A stretch of DNA of 64,000 bases, taken from assembly GCA_022842625.1 (NCBI GenBank), contig JALHPG010000002.1:62001-126000 (forward strand). The letters are read 5' to 3'. Origin of the DNA: Bacteroidia bacterium (GTDB taxonomy: Bacteria > Bacteroidota > Bacteroidia > B-17B0 > Aurantibacillaceae). Under the pieces are notes generated by a model. That model did not search any database and was not told the DNA's origin. It saw nothing but the letters and a program-made list of their open reading frames with translations. Shown here one piece after another: positions 42,360 through 49,909 of this stretch. A program made the position numbers and the translations under genes. Every line of letters starts with the position of its first letter. Within the stretch, counting starts at the first letter, position 1.

Positions 42360-42593
42360 TTAGTGGTGAGCTTCTGCAGCAGGAGCAGCAGTTTCAGTAG
42401 TTGCAGCAGCTGAATCAACTGGAGCAGCTTCTGGAGCAACTTCATTCATTGAAGCAGAGATTGCAGCAGCGATTGAATCAGCTACTTGTTTTGCTCTTTC
42501 TTCCATTTTAGCTTTTTCTTCAGCAGAAGGTCCACATGCTACGAAAGTTGTAGCGAATAATGCTACTGCGATAATTGAGAATACTTTTTTCAT
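42360..42593 (-). CDS. Small Ala-rich lipoprotein
   Basis: MKKVFSIIAVALFATTFVACGPSAEEKAKMEERAKQVADSIAAAI. Confidence 0.7.
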   Translation of the reverse strand: MKKVFSIIAVALFATTFVACGPSAEEKAKMEERAKQVADSIAAAISASMNEVAPEAAPVDSAAATTETAAPAAEAHH

Positions 42594-42786
42594 TTTAGTT
42601 TTTTTTATATTGTTGGTTAATTTTACATTTATCCCTTTTTTTAAAAATAGTAACCCAAAAAAATTGAAAGATTTTCAAATTATTTTATAATACGTTGATA
42701 ATCAATTAAATAAATTTATAAATCTTTTCGGTTACCTCCGGTAATATTTAAATTCTATAAATATTTAATGGGCTAAAGGGTTACCT

Positions 42787-43413
42787 TTGGCAAAAAATCG
42801 TATTAATCCAAACAAGGCGTTTATGTCAAGAAGCAAAGTGCAGTTTACCGAAGATCAATTTATTGATGGTTTGCGCACAGGAAATAATGAGGTATTAAGC
42901 GCTTTGTATAAAAAGTACTATAACATCGTTCTTAAATTTATTGTAAACAACAGTGGTACGCAAGAGGCGGCTCAAGACATTTACCAGGAAACAATAATTG
43001 TTTTATATGAAAATGTTCAAAAGCCCGGCTTCGAATTAAATTGTCAGCTGCAGACCTATATTTTTTCTATTGCAAAGCGTTTATGGCTAAAGCAACTCAA
43101 AAAAAGCAGTAAAACATTTTTGTTTAAAGAAGATGGCGAGAACGAATTGGTAGATGTGAGCGAAGAGATAACCGAACATTTAAACAAAGAAGTTGAACTT
43201 GAAAAATTAACTCAAAGCCTTACAGAACTTGGCGAACCTTGCGCCACCTTAATAAAAGATTTTTATGTGCAAAAATTAAGCATGGATGAAATAGCTGAAA
43301 AGTTTGGTTACACCAATGCCGACAATGCAAAAAATCAAAAATATAAATGTTTACAAAGATTAAAGAAATGTTTTTTTGAAATATTACCAGTTGAACAAAT
43401 AGAAAGAAAATGA
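42787..43413 (+). CDS. ECF-type sigma-70 family RNA polymerase sigma factor (TTG start, or ATG at 42823)
   Basis: EVLSALYKKYYNIVLKFIVNNSGTQEAAQDIYQETIIVLYEN; region 4-like KLSMDEIAEKFGYTNADNAKNQKYKCLQRLKK. Confidence 0.88.
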   Translation: MAKNRINPNKAFMSRSKVQFTEDQFIDGLRTGNNEVLSALYKKYYNIVLKFIVNNSGTQEAAQDIYQETIIVLYENVQKPGFELNCQLQTYIFSIAKRLWLKQLKKSSKTFLFKEDGENELVDVSEEITEHLNKEVELEKLTQSLTELGEPCATLIKDFYVQKLSMDEIAEKFGYTNADNAKNQKYKCLQRLKKCFFEILPVEQIERK

Positions 43414-44510
43414 GACCGATAGATTTATTTGAAAATTATTTAGATGGGAAGCTAAGTGCGGAAGAGATCGTAGCTTTTGAAACACAATTACGTTCTGATG
43501 CAATATTTGCAAATGCATTTGAACAACACAAAACCTTAATAGATGCTTTAAACAAAAGCGAAAAAAGGAATGCATTTAAAAACAAACTAAAAGCAATTCA
43601 CACACAAGCTTTTGGTAACGATGCCAAAATTGTTTCTATTAAAGAAGAAACAAACGCTAAGCGTTATTTTAAAGGCTTTGCTTACGCTGCCAGTGTTGCT
43701 GTTATTGCAGTTTTAAGTACGGTTGCAGTTTTAAGCACCGGTGGTTATTTACTAAAACAACAAAGCAATCAAATTACCAATTTAATGCGCGAAATGATCG
43801 ACTTAAAAGCTTCTAGTGAAGCGGTAAGTGAGGCCATTGTTGAAGGTATTACAAAAGGAAATCAAAAGGCGGTTTATGCCCCTGCAAACTTAGAAGGTAG
43901 TGCTTTCGCATTAAACAATAAAGGTTATATCATTACGAGTTCGCACATGGTTAATGGAGCTGATAGCGTTTTTGTTCAAAACGGTTCGTTAGAAAGAACC
44001 TTAACCGAAGTTGTATTAATTGACGCTAAATTAGATATTGCTATTTTAAAAATTGTAAATAAAGACGTGTCTAAGTCATGGGAAGTTCCATTTTCGTTTA
44101 GCGAAAAACCTACTGATATTGGTGAAAAAGTTTACACATTGGGTTACCCAAGAAAAGATATGGTTTATGGTGAAGGTTCTTTAAGTTCACTTAGCGGATA
44201 TTTTAACGATACTGCCATGTATCAGATCTCTATTCCGGTAAACCCCGGTAATAGTGGCGGACCATTATTGAACGATCAAGGAAATGTGATCGGCGTTATT
44301 AGAGGAAAAATTACAGGCGCGGAAGCAACCGGCTTTGCAGTAAAATCTAACGAAATATTTAAATCAATTTCTGCTCTTCCGGTGGATAGCACTAGAAATG
44401 ATCTAATGAATAAGCCTAAAAAACAAACCTTAAAAGGCTTAAAACGCACCGAACAGATCAAGCGCATAAATCCTTATGTGTTTAATGTTTTGGTTTATAA
44501 AAAGGATTAA
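43410..44510 (+). CDS. Predicted anti-sigma-like N-terminus + TM + trypsin-like (S1C/HtrA-type) serine protease
   Basis: Cytoplasmic MRPIDLFENYLDGKLSAEEIVAFETQL; TM FAYAASVAVIAVLSTVAVLSTGGYLL; triad in TSSHMVN, AKLDIAIL, PGNSGGPLL. Confidence 0.85.
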   Translation: MRPIDLFENYLDGKLSAEEIVAFETQLRSDAIFANAFEQHKTLIDALNKSEKRNAFKNKLKAIHTQAFGNDAKIVSIKEETNAKRYFKGFAYAASVAVIAVLSTVAVLSTGGYLLKQQSNQITNLMREMIDLKASSEAVSEAIVEGITKGNQKAVYAPANLEGSAFALNNKGYIITSSHMVNGADSVFVQNGSLERTLTEVVLIDAKLDIAILKIVNKDVSKSWEVPFSFSEKPTDIGEKVYTLGYPRKDMVYGEGSLSSLSGYFNDTAMYQISIPVNPGNSGGPLLNDQGNVIGVIRGKITGAEATGFAVKSNEIFKSISALPVDSTRNDLMNKPKKQTLKGLKRTEQIKRINPYVFNVLVYKKD

Positions 44511-44576
44511 TTTTTCCTGCTTTTTACGTCCCAAAAAAAATTGAGCGATTTTTTGCTGGTTTTATCTAAAACGACC

Positions 44577-44593
44577 AATTAACATTGTTAATT
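44577..44593. promoter_or_regulatory. Perfect 8+1+8 palindrome, possible operator
   Basis: AATTAACA T TGTTAATT. Confidence 0.35.
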
Positions 44594-44750
44594 TAGCCAA
44601 AAACAACAATCTTTTGATAATCAACGCTTTGCAAGGATATTAAAAGCCGATTAACAGCTTTTTAACCGTTTTTTAACGGCATTTGAACACCAAATGCGAT
44701 TTAGCAAAATATTTTCGTCTAATAAATAAAGTTATTAACAATTATATGGT

Positions 44751-44758
44751 TAAATTTG
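44751..44758 (+). promoter_or_regulatory. Candidate -7 element (TAnnTTTG) for the 44778 gene
   Basis: TAAATTTG 19 nt before ATG. Confidence 0.4.
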
Positions 44759-44777
44759 TAGTCCAATCTTAATAATC

Positions 44778-45215
44778 ATGTTCGAAATTTTAAAACACTT
44801 TGAAAGCAAGTACGGAACCTTAAAGAAAAAAGGCTTACGTATTGAGGGTTTATCAATGATAGATCCAAAACGTAAAAAGCATGTTATTATGATCAGCAAG
44901 CCTTTTATTTTTGATAACCGTTTGTTACCAAAAAAATACGAAGGTTTAGATATTAAGTCTAAAATTGAAGGTGGCCTACCTAAAGAATTTGCTTTTAATA
45001 AGGATGCTATAAACAAAGAATACGTTTGGGCACCAATTAAATTTGAAAAGTATGTTGACCGTTGTTCGGAAGAAATCCGTAAACAATTCGGCAATCCAGA
45101 TATGAGCCGTGGCGAAATGCTTGATGCATTAGCTTTTGGTAATTTTGAAGAACACAAAAAGAAAAGTTTGCAATTAATGGCGGAAGGTAAAATACCACCA
45201 TTTAAAATGAATTAG
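44778..45215 (+). CDS. Hypothetical protein
   Basis: 145-aa intact ORF with upstream promoter-like motif and downstream terminator. Confidence 0.65.
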   Translation: MFEILKHFESKYGTLKKKGLRIEGLSMIDPKRKKHVIMISKPFIFDNRLLPKKYEGLDIKSKIEGGLPKEFAFNKDAINKEYVWAPIKFEKYVDRCSEEIRKQFGNPDMSRGEMLDALAFGNFEEHKKKSLQLMAEGKIPPFKMN

Positions 45216-45291
45216 TGTTGTTTTCTTGTTTAAGAGATAAGTAACAAAGTTGTCATAATTAAGGGTTAAACAATTAGTTACTTTGGTTCGG

Positions 45292-45320
45292 AAAAGTCGG
45301 TTGGTTACCGACTTTTTTGT
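45292..45320 (+). terminator. Terminator
   Basis: aaaagtcggttggttaccgacttttttgt. Confidence 0.8.
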
Positions 45321-45346
45321 TTTTCATTGAAATTCTAGTATCCAAA

Positions 45347-45469
45347 TGTCAGTTCGAGTGATTTTTTGCATCTCCTCTTGCAAAAAATAGTATCGAGAAC
45401 GCATTCCTGAAAAGCACTTCTCGATACAAAAAAATGAAAAAGACGCGCATTTTTTCACTCGAAGTGACA
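45347..45469. repeat. Cloverleaf-like palindromic element
   Basis: Outer arms TGTCAGTTCGAGTGA/TCACTCGAAGTGACA (14 of 15 pair) enclosing ATTTTTTGCA/TGCAAAAAAT, TATCGAGAA/TTCTCGATA and AAAAAATG/CATTTTTT stems. Confidence 0.85.
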
Positions 45470-45498
45470 GACAATAATTACTATAAACCTCATCTGGT

Positions 45499-45801
45499 CT
45501 AATCCACTATCTGCAACAAAGTTCTAAACGCCGTGTATTTATCCTTAAATTTTGTAGTGTGTTCTGCCTGTAACTTTGGGGCAAATTCCTTTTGATATTT
45601 TTCAATATCCCCCATTTCTAAAAATTTATACTGCATCGAATACGTGTGCCCCTCATCCTCTACATATAATACCTTTACCATTTGGTTATCAATAAAACAA
45701 CCTGTCTTCATCACATCCGGAATGTGAACTTCTTTCATCCATTTTACCCAATCCTTGTGAGCATCGTCGGCTATATTAACCGTTACATTGTATATAAACA
45801 T
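45499..45801 (-). CDS. DUF4286-family protein
   Basis: MFIYNVTVNIADDAHKDWVKWMKEVHIPDVMKTGCF; start moved from 45840. Confidence 0.85.
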   Translation of the reverse strand: MFIYNVTVNIADDAHKDWVKWMKEVHIPDVMKTGCFIDNQMVKVLYVEDEGHTYSMQYKFLEMGDIEKYQKEFAPKLQAEHTTKFKDKYTAFRTLLQIVD

Positions 45802-45889
45802 AATTAGCACTAATATAAAAATAAATCTGCAAAATAACATCGTGCCAAAGCTTTAAAACCTTGGTATAATATTTGTAATTTTACTGTGT

Positions 45890-47173
45890 ATGAAAACAAC
45901 AGACTTTGTAGATGAATTACGCTGGCGCGGTTTGCTTCAAGACATTATGCCCGGTACCGAAGAACTTCTTAAAAAAGAAATTGTAACCGGTTATATAGGC
46001 TTTGATCCAACTGCAGATTCATTACACATTGGTCATTTAACCCAAGTGTTTACATTATTACGCTTGCAAAAAGCCGGACACAAACCTATTGCTCTTGTTG
46101 GTGGTGCTACCGGTATGGTAGGCGACCCAAGTGGAAAATCGGCTGAAAGAAATTTGTTGGACGAAGAAGCATTGAATAAAAATGTTGATGGCATAAAAAA
46201 ACAACTTGAAAAATTTCTAGATTTTAATTCGGATAAAAATGGTGCAGAGCTTGTAAATAATTACGATTGGATGAAAGATTATTCTTTCCTTACTTTTATT
46301 CGTGATGTTGGCAAACACCTAACCGTTAACTACATGTTGGCTAAAGATTCAGTTAAAAATCGTTTAGAAACCGGCATGAGTTTTACTGAGTTTAGTTACC
46401 AGCTATTACAAGCATTTGATTTCTACCAATTACATCAAACAAAAAACTGCAAACTACAAATGGGAGGATCTGACCAATGGGGCAATATTACCAGCGGCAC
46501 AGAGTTGATACGCCGTAAATGTGGAGGAGAAGCCTATGCCGTTACAACAACACTCATTAAAAAAGCAGATGGCACTAAATTCGGAAAGACCGAAAGTGGC
46601 AGCATTTGGTTAGACAGAACAAAAACTTCGCCTTACAAGTTTTACCAATTTTGGATAAACACCTCAGATGCAGATGCAAAAAATTGGATAAAAATATTTA
46701 CTTTTTTAACTAAAGAAGAAATTGATACACTAACCGCGGAACATGAAAAAGATCCTGGAAAACGTATTTTACAAAAAACATTAGCGAAAGAATTAACCAG
46801 CCTTGTTCATAGTGAAGAAGACCATAACGCCGCAATTGAAGCCAGCCTGGTGTTATTTAACGGTGAATTAAAAGACCTGTCTAATTTGGATGAAGAAACG
46901 TTTTTAGAGATTTTTGACGGCGTACCTCAATTCAGTATTAGTAAAAACGAATTAGAAAGCTCAATTAATGTTTTAGATTTTCTGGCAGAAAAAACACAAG
47001 TACTGCCAAGCAAAAGTGAAGCAAGAAAATTAATACAAGGTGGCGGCATTAGCATTAATAAAGCGAAGGTTGAAACGCCGGAGCTTCTTTTAAATTCTTC
47101 TTTTTTAATAAACAACAAATATATTTTAATACAAAAAGGCAAGAAAAATTATTTTCTCTGCACTGCAAATTAA
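45890..47173 (+). CDS. tyrS: Tyrosyl-tRNA synthetase
   Basis: [40 protein letters not shown]-terminal S4 domain. Confidence 0.97.
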   Translation: MKTTDFVDELRWRGLLQDIMPGTEELLKKEIVTGYIGFDPTADSLHIGHLTQVFTLLRLQKAGHKPIALVGGATGMVGDPSGKSAERNLLDEEALNKNVDGIKKQLEKFLDFNSDKNGAELVNNYDWMKDYSFLTFIRDVGKHLTVNYMLAKDSVKNRLETGMSFTEFSYQLLQAFDFYQLHQTKNCKLQMGGSDQWGNITSGTELIRRKCGGEAYAVTTTLIKKADGTKFGKTESGSIWLDRTKTSPYKFYQFWINTSDADAKNWIKIFTFLTKEEIDTLTAEHEKDPGKRILQKTLAKELTSLVHSEEDHNAAIEASLVLFNGELKDLSNLDEETFLEIFDGVPQFSISKNELESSINVLDFLAEKTQVLPSKSEARKLIQGGGISINKAKVETPELLLNSSFLINNKYILIQKGKKNYFLCTAN

Positions 47174-47176
47174 ACT

Positions 47177-48667
47177 ATGGCACTAAAGCATTCGCAACAA
47201 CTTAAACTTTCACAAAAGTTATTGCCGCAACAAATTCTGTTAATGAAATTGTTGCAGTTGCCAACGCTTGCCCTTGAAGACCGTATTAAAGAAGAGTTAG
47301 AGGCTAATCCGGCATTAGAAGAAGACCTTAACGATAAACCCGAAGAAGAATTATATAGTAACGAAGAAACAGATGCCACCGAAGAGATTGAATTTGACGA
47401 ACAGGGTGAAGCCAAAGAGGATGAAAGCAAGATCATTGAGAACGATGTGGTGATGGAAGATTATATGGATGACGAAGAGTTGGATTCCTATAAATATGAG
47501 ATATCAAACAAAGGGGCAGATGATGAAACGCGTGAGTTTGTAGTGGTTGAAGGAGCCGGTTTTCAAGAACAATTAGAACAGCAATTAGGATTAAAGGATA
47601 TTACCGAAACAGAATATACAACCGGTGTATATTTAATTGGCTGTTTAGATGAAGATGGTTATTTAAGAAGAGAGTTAGATCTTATTGTTGACGACCTTGC
47701 CTTTAATTACAACATTACCACTACGGTTGCTGAATTAGAAAAAGCCCTAAAGCTCTTACAAAGTTTTGATCCGCCGGGTGTTGGCGCTAGAAATTTACAA
47801 GAGTGTTTGCTATTACAACTCGAAAGAAAAACCGATAAAACAAAAGAAGTGATGTTGGCCATGGATGTGATCAAACATCAAATGGATGAGTTCTCTAAAA
47901 AACATTACGATAAAATTTTAAAACGTTTGCATATAGAGAATGATGAGCTAAAAGATGTGATCGAGGTGATCACGCATTTAAATCCTCGTCCGGGTAACAG
48001 CGAAACAAAGGAAAGTAATTTTACGGCGGTTATTCCTGATTTTATTATTACAGTAAATGACGGTATACCTGAATTAAGTATAAACGGAAGAAATTTACCT
48101 GATCTAAAAATTAGCAGAGATTATTTTGAGATGCTGAAAGAGTATTCAAAAAATAAAGATAAATCGGCCAAAGAAGCTACGGGTTTTATTAAAAGCAAAA
48201 TAGAAAGCGCCGAGTGGTTCATTGAAGCCCTGCAACAACGCCACGCAACATTAGCGCTGTGTATGCATAGCATTTTAGATTACCAGCATGAGTATTTTAT
48301 TAGCGGCGATGAGAGTAAGTTAAAGCCAATGATCTTAAAAGATATTGCCTCGCGTGTTAATTTAGATCTATCAACGGTTTCGAGGGTGGCTAATAGTAAA
48401 TATGTTCAAACGCCTTATGGTACTTTTTTACTGAAAACTTTTTTTAGCGAAAGTATGAGCACCGATAGCGGTGAAGAAGTAAGTAGCAGAGAAATAAAAA
48501 AAATATTACAAGATTGTATTTCTGCCGAAGACAAAAAACACCCGCACACCGATGATGAGTTGTGTAAAATATTAACCGAAAAAGGATACAACATTGCCCG
48601 CAGAACAGTTGCTAAATACCGCGAGCAGCTAGAAATCCCTGTTGGCAGAATGCGCAAGGAGATTTAA
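47177..48667 (+). CDS. rpoN: RNA polymerase factor sigma-54
   Basis: SQQLKLSQKLLPQQILLMKLLQLP; C-terminal RpoN box ARRTVAKYREQLEIP. Confidence 0.97.
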   Translation: MALKHSQQLKLSQKLLPQQILLMKLLQLPTLALEDRIKEELEANPALEEDLNDKPEEELYSNEETDATEEIEFDEQGEAKEDESKIIENDVVMEDYMDDEELDSYKYEISNKGADDETREFVVVEGAGFQEQLEQQLGLKDITETEYTTGVYLIGCLDEDGYLRRELDLIVDDLAFNYNITTTVAELEKALKLLQSFDPPGVGARNLQECLLLQLERKTDKTKEVMLAMDVIKHQMDEFSKKHYDKILKRLHIENDELKDVIEVITHLNPRPGNSETKESNFTAVIPDFIITVNDGIPELSINGRNLPDLKISRDYFEMLKEYSKNKDKSAKEATGFIKSKIESAEWFIEALQQRHATLALCMHSILDYQHEYFISGDESKLKPMILKDIASRVNLDLSTVSRVANSKYVQTPYGTFLLKTFFSESMSTDSGEEVSSREIKKILQDCISAEDKKHPHTDDELCKILTEKGYNIARRTVAKYREQLEIPVGRMRKEI

Positions 48668-48676
48668 TGGCCGAAA

Positions 48677-49651
48677 TTATTTATTAATAACTACTTTTTT
48701 ACGCACAACGTTTTTACCCGAAGTTATCTCAATAAAATACATGCCACTTTGTAATGCAGAAAGATCGAGTGCGTTATTACTGAAATTTGTATTTAAGCTG
48801 TTACCAAAACTATCGAATAACCTCGCTGAAAATTCAAGGCCATCTTTGCTTCGGATATAAACATAGTTGTTAGAGGGATTAGGGAAAACATCAATATCTG
48901 CTTTTAAATGATCAAGGTCTGATAGAGATGTTAAGGGACAATTAAAAGAATAGTTATAGGTAAAAATGGAATCGTTACTTAGGCAGACATCATCAATATA
49001 ATAGTAGGAGTATGGAAATCCAGAATTATTAGCATTAAATTTTATAGTGCTAGTTGAATCATAAAAATTACCCAAAGAAATATACTTATAGTTAGAATCA
49101 GTAACAAAACTACCTTTTAAATCTATCCAATTTAGTGTATCTGAAATTGTCTGACTAAATGTTATTTGGGAAAAATTTGTTGGCGTTCTAGTATTTGTAA
49201 TTACAGGTTGAAACTTTGAAAAAAAAGCACCAAACTTATTAGTTGCATATTTTGAATTGTTTGACAAGCTTACCTTCATAGAAAAAAAATATTTAGTGTT
49301 ATTGGTTAAGCTATCATTTAATTTTACTGAAATAATTTCATTAGCAACATTATCAAGCGTACCTGGCAAAGAATTATTTATTCCTGCATAAGAATGACAG
49401 TTAACATTAATATCTTGGTAACCTAATACGTTTAAAGGAATATCTGCATTATTTGACACGCCGTAGTAACATTTATTATAATAATCTGGAGTGCCGTTAG
49501 AGGTGAACCAATATTTTAATTTATAGATCTGAGAGGTTTGATTTGGGCAAGCCGTATCTTGTTCAAAGCCAGGGTTAGGAACCATGTTTTGTTGTGCCAT
49601 TATAATAAAACCGTAACAAAAAAAAACAAATATGAATTTTAGCTTTTGCAA
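48677..49651 (-). CDS. Secreted protein with T9SS type A sorting domain
   Basis: Signal peptide; NMVPNPGFEQDTACPN; tail VFPNPSNNYVYIRS...LQSGMYFIEITSGKNVVRKKVVINK. Confidence 0.85.
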   Translation of the reverse strand: MQKLKFIFVFFCYGFIIMAQQNMVPNPGFEQDTACPNQTSQIYKLKYWFTSNGTPDYYNKCYYGVSNNADIPLNVLGYQDINVNCHSYAGINNSLPGTLDNVANEIISVKLNDSLTNNTKYFFSMKVSLSNNSKYATNKFGAFFSKFQPVITNTRTPTNFSQITFSQTISDTLNWIDLKGSFVTDSNYKYISLGNFYDSTSTIKFNANNSGFPYSYYYIDDVCLSNDSIFTYNYSFNCPLTSLSDLDHLKADIDVFPNPSNNYVYIRSKDGLEFSARLFDSFGNSLNTNFSNNALDLSALQSGMYFIEITSGKNVVRKKVVINK

Positions 49652-49735
49652 AGGCTTTAGTTTGGTTTACTAAATATAGTCCAAAAAATGCAAGGAGGAA
49701 AATTTAATAATTTTCTGCAAAACCTACTAAAAACA

Positions 49736-49767
49736 AAAAGCTCCTTAACCAATGGCTAAAGAGCTTC
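49736..49767 (-). terminator. Terminator downstream of the 49910-52129 gene
   Basis: aaaagctccttaaccaatggctaaagagcttc; stem with G-U wobbles. Confidence 0.6.
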
Positions 49768-49799
49768 CTGAAATTTAAACTTTAAACTTACTCTAACGT

Positions 49800-49825
49800 C
49801 GTCATTGCGAGGCACGATGCAATCT
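49800..49825. repeat. Fragment of CGTCATTGCGAGGCACGA...GCAATCT dispersed-repeat type
   Basis: cgtcattgcgaggcacgatgcaatct with no obvious matching right arm. Confidence 0.5.
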
Positions 49826-49909
49826 AACACACAGTTTTATTTTTTTCTAGTTTGAAATTACGTCGTCAACATTTTGCTAAAACGCAAAACTCCTCGTAAT
49901 AACCGTTTA

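Noticed and set aside
44750-45157. 135-aa minus-strand ORF
   Set aside because: Antisense to 44778-45215, which has promoter-like and terminator context.
45347-45469. Cloverleaf element considered as a tRNA
   Set aside because: Too long, no CCA-like end, no T-loop GTTCRA or D-loop pattern, and no anticodon arm of tRNA dimensions.
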